The position numbers and the translations under genes were made by a program. From Glaciihabitans sp. (GTDB taxonomy: Bacteria > Actinomycetota > Actinomycetes > Actinomycetales > Microbacteriaceae): a stretch of DNA of 64,000 nt. Position 1 is the first letter of the stretch. The number at the start of each line of letters is the position of its first letter. Of this stretch, positions 24,466 to 33,085 are shown in pieces. The notes under the pieces were generated by a model, which saw only the letters and a program-made list of their open reading frames with translations, made no database searches and was not told the DNA's origin. The stretch lies in assembly GCA_025465535.1 (NCBI GenBank), contig JAODMY010000070.1, forward strand, positions 1-64,000. The letters run 5' to 3'.

Positions 24466-24576
24466 CTATCCGTTGTTCTTCGAAGCAGACTTGGTCTTCT
24501 TCTCAGCACGCTTCTCTTTAAGAGACTTGGAAGCAGCGGTCTTTGCGCTGTTCTTCTTAGGCGATTTGTCTGCCAT
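24466..24576 (-). CDS. Small lysine-rich protein
   Basis: A 36-residue protein, MADKSPKKNSAKTAASKSLKEKRAEKKTKSASKNNG, roughly a third of it lysine. Small Lys/Ala/Ser proteins of this pattern (KSLKEKRA core) are common in Microbacteriaceae and other actinobacteria; function is unproven, and nucleic acid binding is an inference from charge. The ORF track starts it at 24696, but the ATG at 24576 is preceded by GGGAGGGATG-like Shine-Dalgarno (GAGGGATGCCCT) and followed by a clear terminator. Confidence 0.75.
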   Translation of the reverse strand: MADKSPKKNSAKTAASKSLKEKRAEKKTKSASKNNG

Positions 24577-24709
24577 AGGGCATCCCTCCCTCGGAAGCAC
24601 GGATGGCTTCGGTACGCGGAAGCCTACCCCTCGTCGAGACCGCGTGGGGCGACCGCCAGTGCATTCCCAAGCACGGGTGGGGTGCAGGTGGCACATTTAG
24701 GCTCTGAGG

Positions 24710-25096
24710 ATGAACCCCCTGCGATTCTCCGCCCGCCTCGCGCAATTCTTCGACGTCGTCCTCGTCCTGGTATTCGTGCTCATCGGTCGAGTGAGCCACG
24801 GGGAAAACCTCGGCATCACCGGTATCTTCACCACACTGTGGCCGTTCCTGGTCGGGCTCGTGGTCGGGCACATCGTGACGCGCGGCTGGCGGCATCCATT
24901 TCGCGTGTTCTGGAACGGAATCGGCATCTGGATAGTGACGGTCGCTCTGGGGATGCTCCTTCGCGTCGCCAGCAACCAGGGCATCGAGGTGAGCTTCGTG
25001 ATCGTCGCGGCTGTCGTGCTCGGAGTGTTCCTGCTCGGTTGGCGCGCAATCGCGCTCCTGGCCACACGAAAGCGGCGCGCAAAGCGCGCGGTGTGA
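24710..25096 (+). CDS. DUF3054 membrane protein
   Basis: A 128-residue protein with four hydrophobic segments and a basic C terminus (RKRRAKRAV). Family landmarks of DUF3054 are FFDVVLVLVFVLIGRVSHGE, TLWPFLVGLVVGHIVTRGW and GIGIWIVTVALGMLLR. An actinobacterial integral membrane family of unknown role. It is divergent from the lysine-rich small gene. The ATG at 24710 is the only good start before helix 1. Confidence 0.9.
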   Translation: MNPLRFSARLAQFFDVVLVLVFVLIGRVSHGENLGITGIFTTLWPFLVGLVVGHIVTRGWRHPFRVFWNGIGIWIVTVALGMLLRVASNQGIEVSFVIVAAVVLGVFLLGWRAIALLATRKRRAKRAV

Positions 25097-25168
25097 CGTC
25101 GCCTAGGAAATTATGCGGAGCCAGTCAAGGCGGTTGATCGAGAGCCAAAACCGGCGAAGAGTTGGTTT

Positions 25169-26614
25169 ATGGCAACAACGAAAAAGGCGTCAAACGCCAA
25201 AATAATCGGCCTAGCAATTGCTGGGGCTATCGGGGGATTTCTCTTCGGATTCGACTCCTCGGTGGTCAACGGGGCAGTCGATCCGATCTCGGCTCAGTTC
25301 GACCTGACGAAAACGCTCACGGGCCTCGCCGTCGCCAGCGCGCTGCTCGGCTGCGCAATCGGGGCCGTTCTCGGCGGGCGAATCGGCGATCGCTTCGGCC
25401 GGATCCCGACCATGGTGGTCGCCGCGATCCTGTTTTTCGTCAGTGCCATTGGCGCGGGCTACGCGCCGGATGTCTGGCTCTTCATTATCTGGCGCCTGAT
25501 TAGCGGTCTCGGTATTGGCATCGCCTCCGTGGTCGCGCCCGCGTACATAGCCGAGATCTCGCCCAAGGCTCTGCGCGGACGGCTCGCATCACTCCAGCAG
25601 TTGGCGATCACGCTCGGTATCTTCGCCGCGCTGCTCTCGGACTCGATCTTCGCCGCCGCCGCCGGGGGCGCGGCAGCGAAATTCTGGCTGGGGCTGGAGG
25701 CCTGGCGCTGGATGTTCCTGGTCGGAGTCATCCCCGCGGCCGTCTATGGCGGCATCGCGCTGTTCCTCCCGGAATCGCCGCGCTATCGGGTATTGAAGGG
25801 CGAAGACGATCGCGCACGAGCAGAATTCACGCGACTGTGGCCCGATGAGGACGTCGACGCCGCGCTCAAGGAGATGAAGAAGAGCGTTGAGGAAGACAAG
25901 GAGTCGAAGGGCAATCTTCGCGGCAACCGATTCGGGCTGAAGCCGATCGTTTGGATCGGCATCATCCTCTCGGTATTCCAGCAGTTCGTCGGAATCAACG
26001 TCATCTTCTACTACTCGACGACGCTGTGGCGTGCCGTCGGGTTCACAGAGAAGGACTCATTCACCGTCTCCGTTCTCACGTCGGTAACCAACGTCGCCGT
26101 CACCATCGTTGCGATTGCACTCGTCGACAAGGTCGGTCGTCGGCCCATCCTGCTGTTCGGTTCTATCGGGATGACGCTGTCACTGGCCGCCATGGCACTC
26201 TCGTTCAGCCAGTCGCACGACGTGAATGGCGCACCGACCCTGCCCGGTGGATGGGGGCCTCTCGCTCTCATCGCTGCCAACGTTTTCGTGATCAGCTTCG
26301 GGGCATCCTGGGGTCCGATCATCTGGGTCCTGCTCGGCGAGATCTTCCCGACCAATATTCGGGCTCGGGCGCTTGGCGTCGCTGCGGCGGCGCAGTGGAT
26401 CGCGAACTTCGTCGTGACAATCACCTTCCCACCCCTTTCAGCGGTATCCCTCGTTCTCACTTACGGCTTGTACGCGCTGTTTGCACTGCTCTCGTTCTTC
26501 TTCGTCATGCGAATGATTCCCGAGACGAGGGGCATGTTGCTTGAGGACGCCGAGCACCTGTTCGACGAACATCGGAAGAACCGCACGGCCGCCGCCGGAG
26601 CACGCGGGAAGTAA
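25169..26614 (+). CDS. Sugar transporter, MFS sugar porter family
   Basis: A 481-residue, 12-helix sugar/proton symporter. Family motifs are clear: GGFLFGFDSSVVNGA, the loop 2-3 signature GGRIGDRFGRIP, the PESPRYRV motif after helix 6 (LPESPRYRVLKG), QQFVGINVIFYYSTTLW in helix 7, DKVGRRPIL after helix 8, and the terminal PETRG. This is the XylE/GalP/GLUT-type fold; the exact sugar (glucose, xylose, arabinose or myo-inositol) is not decidable. ATG at 25169 fits the family. A DUF2090 aldolase-like gene is 3 kb away but not linked. It ends at an 11-bp hairpin shared with the convergent neighbour. Confidence 0.9.
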   Translation: MATTKKASNAKIIGLAIAGAIGGFLFGFDSSVVNGAVDPISAQFDLTKTLTGLAVASALLGCAIGAVLGGRIGDRFGRIPTMVVAAILFFVSAIGAGYAPDVWLFIIWRLISGLGIGIASVVAPAYIAEISPKALRGRLASLQQLAITLGIFAALLSDSIFAAAAGGAAAKFWLGLEAWRWMFLVGVIPAAVYGGIALFLPESPRYRVLKGEDDRARAEFTRLWPDEDVDAALKEMKKSVEEDKESKGNLRGNRFGLKPIVWIGIILSVFQQFVGINVIFYYSTTLWRAVGFTEKDSFTVSVLTSVTNVAVTIVAIALVDKVGRRPILLFGSIGMTLSLAAMALSFSQSHDVNGAPTLPGGWGPLALIAANVFVISFGASWGPIIWVLLGEIFPTNIRARALGVAAAAQWIANFVVTITFPPLSAVSLVLTYGLYALFALLSFFFVMRMIPETRGMLLEDAEHLFDEHRKNRTAAAGARGK

Positions 26615-26640
26615 CCAACGGCGACGGCGGTGCGGTCACA

Positions 26641-26673
26641 GCCGGTTACCGGGAAGTGCTCACGGTAACCGGC
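26641..26673. terminator. 11-bp hairpin at the convergent junction
   Basis: GCCGGTTACCG...CGGTAACCGGC is a perfect inverted repeat around 11 bases, placed 26 bp after the sugar transporter stop and spanning the stop codon of the convergent SnoaL-like gene (26646-26648). It could terminate both transcripts, though no U-tract is strong. Confidence 0.6.
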
Positions 26674-27071
26674 GCCAGCACCGGGCTGTTGTGATATGCG
26701 GCGATCAGCCACTGGCCGTCCCGCTTCTCGAAGACCCAGGTCGCGTTCGCCTTGCCGGCTTCCGGAACCTCGGTCTGGCCGGGGAACAGGATCCCGGATT
26801 CGCTGACGACGATCGCGGCATCCCTGCCGACGAAGCGGAGGCTGCGCTGCCTGTTGTAGGTCGAGCTGTCCTTGAGCGGTCCCTCGAAAGCCAGGGCCAT
26901 GCTGTCGCGGATCACGTCACGGCTGTCGCGGAGCGATCCGGTCATGATGGCGGTCGCGTCCGCGGTGTAGTTGGCGACCATGCCGTCGGCGTCGCCGGCC
27001 TCCCACGCCTGATAGGACAAGGCCAATACCGCGTGGATGGCGGCCCGGTCTTCTGCACGATTGTCTGACAT
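26646..27071 (-). CDS. SnoaL-like/NTF2-fold protein (SgcJ/EcaC type)
   Basis: A 141-residue protein with the NTF2-like cone fold, including the helix DRAAIHAVLALSYQAWEAGDADGMVANYTADATAIM and strands to VFEKRDGQWLIAAYHNS. This matches the SgcJ/EcaC group, a family found in antibiotic clusters and elsewhere, with no fixed catalytic residues. Its function here is unknown. It lies just after the SigG-type sigma gene (about 80 bp away, same strand), so co-expression under that factor is possible. The last residues are encoded in a hairpin. Confidence 0.85.
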   Translation of the reverse strand: MSDNRAEDRAAIHAVLALSYQAWEAGDADGMVANYTADATAIMTGSLRDSRDVIRDSMALAFEGPLKDSSTYNRQRSLRFVGRDAAIVVSESGILFPGQTEVPEAGKANATWVFEKRDGQWLIAAYHNSPVLAPVTVSTSR

Positions 27072-27149
27072 CGGATTCTCCCTCTGTGATCGGTTCGCAC
27101 GGGGTGATCCGGCGAACTCGTCAATACATACCGGCGCCGGGGTGGGAAT

Positions 27150-28163
27150 TCATCGCGCCGGCGGCAAAGAGGTGTTGCGACCCTGGGCGTCGAGTCCGGC
27201 CGCCAGACCGAAAGACGCGAAGACCTCGGGATCCTGGAACACCGAATTCCGGCTGATTCCCTCGGCGGTGACGGTGAAGATCTGAAGCGTGTGCAGTTCG
27301 TATTCGACACCGTCATCAACACCGACATCAATTCCGACGCGCCGATAGGCTGCGAAACCGGGCTGGCCGTTGGCTGTTACCGACTTCAGGTACCAGTGCG
27401 TCCCGGCCTTCTCGAAGACCCACTCCATGAACAGGCCGTAGTTGTCGGGGCCGACGAACCAGTTGAGCATGGGCGGCATCTCCATGAGCACGTCGGCGGT
27501 GAGCAGCCGTTTGAGGCCCTCGACATCGGCGTTCTCGAATGCCTTCATGTAGCGATCGACCCAGGCGCGTTGTTCGGCTGCGGACGGCTCGCTGAGCTGC
27601 TCCTGCCGGACCCCGGCATCCGTCACCCGGGTACGCGCCCGCTGGAGGGAACTGTTCACCGACACCACGGTGGTGCCGAGGATTTCCGCTGTCTCGGCTG
27701 CCGAAAAGCCGAGCACATCACGCAGGATCAGCGCACCGCGCTGACGGGCCGAGAGGTGCTGCAGTGCGGCAACGAACGCCAGGCGCAGACTGCTGCGGTC
27801 GACCACGGTCGTGGCCGGATCGCCGGCATCCAGCATGGAGTCCGGCAGGGGCTGGAGCCAGGCGACGTTCTCTCCCGGCACGAGCGGACCGAGCGGATCC
27901 GATGCGCCCACCAGCCCCGATGGCAACGGTCGGCGGCCGCGGACCTCCAGTGCGGTCAGGCAGGCGTTTGACGCGATCCGGTAGAGCCAGGTACGCAGTG
28001 AGCTGCGAGTCTCGTCGTACTGGTCTCGCGCCCGCCACGCCCTCAGGTAGGTGTCCTGAACCAGGTCCTCGGCCTCGTGAGACGAGCCGAGCATCCGGTA
28101 GCAGTACGCAAGCAACTCCGAACGGAACGGTTCGAGCAGGCCCCCGAAACCGTCTGCCGTCAT
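27150..28163 (-). CDS. sigG: ECF sigma factor, SigG/SnoaL-extended type
   Basis: A 337-residue sigma-70 family factor. Region 2: FRSELLAYCYRMLGSSHEAEDLVQDTYLRAWRARDQYD; region 4: LSARQRGALILRDVLGFSAAETAEILGTTVVSVNSSLQRA. About 150 C-terminal residues form a SnoaL/NTF2-like domain (AWVDRYMKAFENADVEGLKRLLTAD ... FVGPDNYG), which the SigJ/SigG-like ECF groups use in place of an anti-sigma. ATG at 28163 (MTADGF) replaces the track's 28226. It is 20 bp after the helicase stop on the same strand, so it may be transcribed with it. Regulon unknown. Confidence 0.85.
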   Translation of the reverse strand: MTADGFGGLLEPFRSELLAYCYRMLGSSHEAEDLVQDTYLRAWRARDQYDETRSSLRTWLYRIASNACLTALEVRGRRPLPSGLVGASDPLGPLVPGENVAWLQPLPDSMLDAGDPATTVVDRSSLRLAFVAALQHLSARQRGALILRDVLGFSAAETAEILGTTVVSVNSSLQRARTRVTDAGVRQEQLSEPSAAEQRAWVDRYMKAFENADVEGLKRLLTADVLMEMPPMLNWFVGPDNYGLFMEWVFEKAGTHWYLKSVTANGQPGFAAYRRVGIDVGVDDGVEYELHTLQIFTVTAEGISRNSVFQDPEVFASFGLAAGLDAQGRNTSLPPAR

Positions 28164-28183
28164 CGTCGCACCCACCCGTCCAA

Positions 28184-30292
28184 CTACACGCTCGAGTGTG
28201 AAGAGCCGGGAATCGTGCCGATCCACAGCCCGTCACGGGCTCGCGTCATCGCGACGTAGAGTTCTCGTTTCTGCAGCTCCGTGTGCTCGGCCGCGGCCCC
28301 CTCCTCAGCGACGCTGAGTGGGTTGTGCCCCGGCAGGAGTGTCGCCGGAATCTGCGTCAGGAGTACCTGCTTGAACTCGAGGCCCTTGGCGCGCTTGACC
28401 GTGCCGACCTTGACGGCATCCACCGGCCTGCCGTTGTAGTTGGTCAGCTCGATCACCGGGATGTTGGCTTTGCGCAGCGACTCGATGGCCGCCCGGACGC
28501 CAAAGGTGGTGAGCGCGAGGATACCGATGTCGCCGTAGGTGGTGCCCGATTTGTCGAGCGTGGCGCGCACCCGGCGCGGTAGCTCTGCGTCGTGGGTCGC
28601 GCGGTTGGTGAAGCGAACCACGAGGGGAGCCGGACCCGTGCGCGCGGCCGTAGCGCCGCCGGCGCGCGTGGGAATTCCCTCGATGTCGGGGTACTCTTCG
28701 TCCCCGTTCACTCCCTCGGCAAAATCGAGGATCTCTGCGGTGTTGCGGTAGTTGTTGCTCATCACGATGCTGCGACCGGAAAGGGAGATACCGACCTCGC
28801 CAAGCGTGTATCCGCCGGGGTAGATGGTCTGCCTGCCGTCATCGATGAGGGTGAGCCCGTCTGTACTGTTACCGACCAGAAGGTGAAGCATCCGGATCAT
28901 GGCTGAGGAGAGATCCTGAGCCTCATCCACGATCACCGCGCTGTAGCGGTCGAGCGGTGTCTCCCGCAGTGAGGCCTCGGCGAGCAGCACGAGATCCGCC
29001 TCATCGTGTGCGTTGCGGGCATCCATTCGCGACTGGTAACCGCTGTACAGCTCCCAGACCGCGCGACGCTGCTCGAGCGTGAGCCCACGTCGGCGACCCG
29101 TTCGGGCCAGGTCGGCGTAATGCTCGAAGGAAGTGATTCCTCGGCCCTTGATGACGTGCTCGATCTCGTCTTCCCAGTAGGTGGCCTTCGGTTCGAGTTG
29201 ACCGAGCGGCCCGGGGCGACCGATCGTTCGCCACACCAGCTCGAACTCGGCGTCGGCGATGGCCGGCTGATGATTGACCCGGATGCCGCGATCGGTCAGC
29301 AGGCGCTTCGCGAACGCGTGGGTTCCCGCGAATTCGATTCGTGGACTGATATCCGGCGCGAGTCGATCCATGTGCGACGAGAGAACGGCGGGCAGTGTGC
29401 TCACGTACGAGGTGACGAGAACGATGCCGGGCCGCGAGCGGGCGAGATAGGCCGCGCGATGCAGCCCGACAACGGTCTTGCCGGTGCCTGCCGCGCCGCG
29501 GATACGGGAGGGCCCGTTGAAGCTGCGCCGCACGAGACGAGCCTCCGCGGGGGCGAGGAACGCCATCCAGTTTTCGAGGGGCGGCGCGCTCAACGCGGCA
29601 TCCACCTGGCGCATGAGGCCGGAGTTGCTGGGCAGCGGGATGGTGTCGAAGTCGGCATCGTCGTTCGTAGGCTCTGCGCTCGCTTCGGGCTGAGCCGGAT
29701 CGCCGGCCAGCGGGAAGTAGTCGCGAGCCGCCGCCGCGACACGATCGACCTGGCCCGGCGACAGGCGCACGCCGCGGGAAAGGATGTACTTTGCGACATC
29801 CGGCTCACCGACCATCTCGACCGTCCCGATGCGAGCCCGGACTGTTCTGCCGGCGAGCACGACGAGCGGATGTATTTCGCCGGGAGCAAGACCGATCGCC
29901 GCCATGGTCTCTTCTGTCGCGTAGGCGAGATCGGCGAGGCTGGCGAGGTCGTCGGTCACGTCGCGGCTGCCGCGGTAGACGTGTGTCGCCTCAGTCGTTG
30001 CCTCAATCGTGACGTTGCTCCACGACTTCGTGTCGACAATGTAGAGCCCGCTCGGGCCCACAACGATGAAGTCGACCTTGGCGATTCTGCTGCCGGGCCA
30101 TCGGCGATTGGGCAGGAGGGTGTAGCCAAGCTCGGCAAGGGGGGCGATGGCCGCGATGACGTCGCGCTCGACCTGCGGCGCGACCTGGTGGCGGGCGGCT
30201 GCCCGGCGGGCGATGGCGGCGGTACGCTCGCGTTTCTCTGCGAGCATGAGCTGTCGTCGTGACTCGAGCCCTGCGGATGTTCCCGCAGTCAT
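28184..30292 (-). CDS. NERD-domain UvrD/Rep-like superfamily 1 helicase
   Basis: A 702-residue protein. N-terminal nuclease-related NERD domain (about residues 35-150) with AKVDFIVVGPSGLYIVDTKSW; then SF1 helicase motifs: Walker A IRGAAGTGKTVVGLHRAA, motif II VDEAQDLS, GRQTIYPGGYTL, NNYRNT, and terminal KRAKGLEFKQVLL and YVAMTRARDGLW. These mark a DNA or RNA motor, with NERD possibly a nuclease. Role in DNA repair or defence unproven. Start: the ATG at 30292 has GAGG five bases upstream, and codons before it lose GC3 bias. The frame stays open to a GTG at 30514, adding a segment with two CGCG motifs. Confidence 0.83.
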   Translation of the reverse strand: MTAGTSAGLESRRQLMLAEKRERTAAIARRAAARHQVAPQVERDVIAAIAPLAELGYTLLPNRRWPGSRIAKVDFIVVGPSGLYIVDTKSWSNVTIEATTEATHVYRGSRDVTDDLASLADLAYATEETMAAIGLAPGEIHPLVVLAGRTVRARIGTVEMVGEPDVAKYILSRGVRLSPGQVDRVAAAARDYFPLAGDPAQPEASAEPTNDDADFDTIPLPSNSGLMRQVDAALSAPPLENWMAFLAPAEARLVRRSFNGPSRIRGAAGTGKTVVGLHRAAYLARSRPGIVLVTSYVSTLPAVLSSHMDRLAPDISPRIEFAGTHAFAKRLLTDRGIRVNHQPAIADAEFELVWRTIGRPGPLGQLEPKATYWEDEIEHVIKGRGITSFEHYADLARTGRRRGLTLEQRRAVWELYSGYQSRMDARNAHDEADLVLLAEASLRETPLDRYSAVIVDEAQDLSSAMIRMLHLLVGNSTDGLTLIDDGRQTIYPGGYTLGEVGISLSGRSIVMSNNYRNTAEILDFAEGVNGDEEYPDIEGIPTRAGGATAARTGPAPLVVRFTNRATHDAELPRRVRATLDKSGTTYGDIGILALTTFGVRAAIESLRKANIPVIELTNYNGRPVDAVKVGTVKRAKGLEFKQVLLTQIPATLLPGHNPLSVAEEGAAAEHTELQKRELYVAMTRARDGLWIGTIPGSSHSSV

Positions 30293-30566
30293 GATTGCCT
30301 CGGCTTCCTGCCCGAACATGCCATCCAGAAGAGATGGATAACTCAGCTTCACACGATTTCCGCATCCGCAATATTCCACTTTCGGGGGACGCGGGAGCGC
30401 ATCCTCCTGCTCTCCACATCCACATCCACTTCGCCGCCCGCCGTGAGCTGGCAGTAGTTGTCGTTGCGGCTCCCCTGAGGTGGCAACGAATGTCAGCTCG
30501 GCGAGATTAGCCACACCTGCAAGCGTTCAGCTCACGCAACGCACACAACCTCCGTGGGAAGACCGC

Positions 30567-31136
30567 CTAGCGCTCCACGGTGCCATCGAGCCGACCGCGG
30601 GCGATCACGTGACCGCTGGCGGCGGCGACGACGGCATCCGGTGTCAGGTCTTTCGGCAGGTCGAGGACGGTATCGAGTGCGAACAGCTGCCAGACGTAAC
30701 TGTGCGGACCGTGTCCCTGGATGGGTCGTGGGCCGGAGTACCCTCGGCGACCGAACGATGCGTTGGCCGCACCGAACAGCTCGCCCTCGTTCATTGCGCC
30801 CTCGCCGATGTGGTTCGCCTTCGGCGGGATTCCGGTGACGACCGCGTGCGTGATCGGCCTGCGGAACGGCACATCCGGATCCTCGACGATCAGCACGAGC
30901 TGCTGCGCCTCGGCCGGGACGTCGCTCCAGTCGAGGGCGGGGGAGAGGTTGTCGCCGAGCCCCTTGGCCGCGTGCCTGAGCGGAATGGGCGCGCCGTGCT
31001 CGAACGACGGGCTGGAGAGCTGGATGCGCTCGACGGCAGCCAGCCCGGCCACGTGCCACGCCAGTGTTGCCTCGCCCGCGCGACGCTTGCGCAGCATCCG
31101 TCCGAGTAGCCCAGCAATCGAGGGTTGAGCAGCCAC
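30567..31136 (-). CDS. YbhB/YbcL-like PEBP family protein
   Basis: A 189-residue phosphatidylethanolamine-binding-protein-like domain, the bacterial relative of Raf kinase inhibitor proteins. Landmarks: GAPIPLRHAAKGLGDNLSPALDWSDVPAEAQQLVLIVEDPDVPFRRPITHAVVTGIPP, containing the conserved D-P-D and H of the ligand pocket, then GYSGPRPIQGHGPHSYVWQLFALD. Bacterial members may bind lipids or small anions; the role is unproven. Starts at a GTG. Sits between the helicase and the YCII-sigma pair without overlap. Confidence 0.88.
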   Translation of the reverse strand: MAAQPSIAGLLGRMLRKRRAGEATLAWHVAGLAAVERIQLSSPSFEHGAPIPLRHAAKGLGDNLSPALDWSDVPAEAQQLVLIVEDPDVPFRRPITHAVVTGIPPKANHIGEGAMNEGELFGAANASFGRRGYSGPRPIQGHGPHSYVWQLFALDTVLDLPKDLTPDAVVAAASGHVIARGRLDGTVER

Positions 31137-31291
31137 CGAAGCCCCGTTCCATTGGTCTCCTCAAGTATGCCGTTCAGCACCGGGCGGCGACGTCGGGTTC
31201 AGCGAAGAAATGCCAGCGAATTTTGTCAACCTGTCGTTTTGGGCCTGCCGCTGTTCGTAGTACTCACGTACCGTCAAACAAAGGAGACCTC

Positions 31292-31627
31292 ATGGAATAC
31301 ATGCTTTTCATTGCGAGTGACCAGAACCCCGAGCCGGGAGTCGAGCAGCCCGGAGAGATCCAGGCCTGGGTCGAAGAGGGCAGGCAGCGGGGGATCAGCA
31401 TCCGCGGCGACCGGCTTCGTCCGATCGAGGATGCGACCACCGTTCGCGTGCGCGGCGGCGAATTGCTCGTCACCGACGGACCCTTCACGGAATCGAAGGA
31501 GTGGATCGCCGGCTACGACCTCATCGAGTGCACCGACCTCGACCAGGCGATCGACTACGTGTCGCGGCATCCGATGGCGAAATTCGGGCGCATCGAGATC
31601 CGCCCGATGTGGCCGCTGGATTTGTGA
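31292..31627 (+). CDS. YCII/DGPF-domain protein (second copy)
   Basis: A 111-residue YCII family protein with MEYMLFIASDQNPEPG at the start and the hallmark LLVTDGPFTESKEWIAGYDLIE; the last part KFGRIEIRPMW is typical. AAGGAG lies six bases before the ATG. Its stop overlaps the start (GTGA) of the ECF42-type sigma gene, so the two are translationally coupled. It is the second such pair in the window and is only partly similar to the one at 7.9-8.3 kb, so duplication is not recent. Its function is the same open question as for the first copy. Confidence 0.9.
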   Translation: MEYMLFIASDQNPEPGVEQPGEIQAWVEEGRQRGISIRGDRLRPIEDATTVRVRGGELLVTDGPFTESKEWIAGYDLIECTDLDQAIDYVSRHPMAKFGRIEIRPMWPLDL

Positions 31628-32844
31628 ACGCGGATTTCGCTGCGGTTTCCGGGGTAGTCGCCGCGGTGCACCGCGCGGAGTGGGGGCGCATCGTCTCCGG
31701 TCTGATTCGGCTGACCGGCGACTGGGCGCTCGCCGAAGATGCGGCCCAGGATGCCTTCGCGACGGCGCTCGAGCGCTGGCCGGAGGGCGGCATCCCGGGC
31801 AATCCGGCGGCATGGCTGGCGCTCACAGCGCGGAACAAGGCGATCGATCGACTTCGTTCGGCAGGCACCGAACGCCGGAAGCTTGGGGAGATCGCCGCGC
31901 TCGAGGAGGTCGGTATTTTCGGGGAGGTCGGGATGCCGACGATCGAAACCGACATCGAGGATGACCGGCTTCGCCTGATCTTCACCTGTTGCCACCCGGC
32001 CCTTCCGCTGCCCGCCCGCGTCGCGCTGACCCTGCGGACCGTCGCGGGCCTCACCGTCGCGGAGATCGCCAGCGCGTTTCTCGTGCCGGAGACGACCATG
32101 GCGCAGCGGCTCGTGCGGGCTCGGCGCAAGATCGAGAATGCCGGCATCCCGTACCGCATCCCGCCGGCCGAGCTGCTCGAGGAGCGACTCGACGGCGTGC
32201 TTGCCGTGCTGTACCTCGTCTTCAACGAGGGCTACAGCAGCCGGAGTCATCTCGCTGCTACGGCACTCGATCTCGCGACGGCGGTGGTCGACCTCATGCC
32301 GCTCGAGTCGGAGGCGCGAGGGCTCCTCGCGCTCATGCTGCTACAGAATTCGCGGCGGGGCGCACGCGTGTCGGGCGGCGAACTGTTGACCATCGAGGAG
32401 CAGGATCGCTCGTTCTGGGACGCGGCCGACATCCAGCGGGGACTCGCGATGTTGGCGTCCGCGCGGGACCGCGGCGCATACGTGCTCCAGGCGTCGCTTG
32501 CCGCCTGTCACGCCCGGGCGTCCTCCGCCGAGACCACGGATTGGCGCCGCATCGTCGCCCTGTACGACGAGCTTCTCGTGCGGACGCCCTCGCCGGTCAT
32601 CGAACTCAACCGCGCGATCGCGATCGGGATGCGCGATGGTCCGGATGCCGGACTCGCCCTGATCGACGCCCTCGAACCGCGGTTGCTCGGCTACCGTCTC
32701 GTGCCAGCCGCTCAGGCCGATCTGCTGCGTCGCGCCGGTCGGACTTCGGCCGCGGCGGCACGTTACCGCGAGGCGCTCGCGCTCACGACCGATCCCGCCG
32801 ATCACGCCCAACTAGAGCGTCGGCTCGCCGAACTCGAAGCGTGA
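31624..32844 (+). CDS. ECF sigma factor, ECF42 type (second copy)
   Basis: A 406-residue sigma factor of the same type as at 6.7-7.9 kb. Region 2: TGDWALAEDAAQDAFATALERWPEGGIPGNPAAWLALTARNKAIDRLR; region 4: TVAGLTVAEIASAFLVPETTMAQRLVRARRKI; then the long helical DUF6596/TPR-like extension (LAVLYLVFNEGYSSR, LLVRTPSPVIELNRAIAIGMRDGP, LLRRAGRTSAAAARYREAL). Start is the GTG at 31624 that overlaps the YCII stop. Region 2 and 4 differ in sequence from the first copy, so promoter specificities probably differ. A small membrane protein follows 26 bp downstream. Confidence 0.9.
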   Translation: MNADFAAVSGVVAAVHRAEWGRIVSGLIRLTGDWALAEDAAQDAFATALERWPEGGIPGNPAAWLALTARNKAIDRLRSAGTERRKLGEIAALEEVGIFGEVGMPTIETDIEDDRLRLIFTCCHPALPLPARVALTLRTVAGLTVAEIASAFLVPETTMAQRLVRARRKIENAGIPYRIPPAELLEERLDGVLAVLYLVFNEGYSSRSHLAATALDLATAVVDLMPLESEARGLLALMLLQNSRRGARVSGGELLTIEEQDRSFWDAADIQRGLAMLASARDRGAYVLQASLAACHARASSAETTDWRRIVALYDELLVRTPSPVIELNRAIAIGMRDGPDAGLALIDALEPRLLGYRLVPAAQADLLRRAGRTSAAAARYREALALTTDPADHAQLERRLAELEA

Positions 32845-32870
32845 TGCGGAGGGACGATTTGTCGTAGAGA

Positions 32871-33056
32871 ATGGACACCATGAACGTCTTCGCCTTCATT
32901 GTTGCTTTCGCCCTCTTCATCTTCGGGCTGTTCCTCTTCGGCTACGCGTTCGACGTCCCCTCGTGGGAAGCGGTGATGTTCCTCGGCGGCATCGCCTGCG
33001 TCTCGATCTCCATTGCGATTCCGTTCCACGTCCTCGGGCACGGGGAGCAGCGCTAG
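32871..33056 (+). CDS. Small membrane protein
   Basis: A 61-residue protein with two hydrophobic segments (VFAFIVAFALFIFGLFLFGYAF and AVMFLGGIACVSISIAIPFHVLG) separated by DVPSWE. It has a cleanly hydrophobic composition and typical codons. Start could be the ATG at 32871 or at 32880 (MNVFAFI); neither has a strong Shine-Dalgarno. It is 26 bp after the sigma gene and may be part of that transcript. Function unknown. Confidence 0.7.
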   Translation: MDTMNVFAFIVAFALFIFGLFLFGYAFDVPSWEAVMFLGGIACVSISIAIPFHVLGHGEQR

Positions 33057-33085
33057 CAGTCCGTCTGTTCCTTTGCCGCGCGCAG

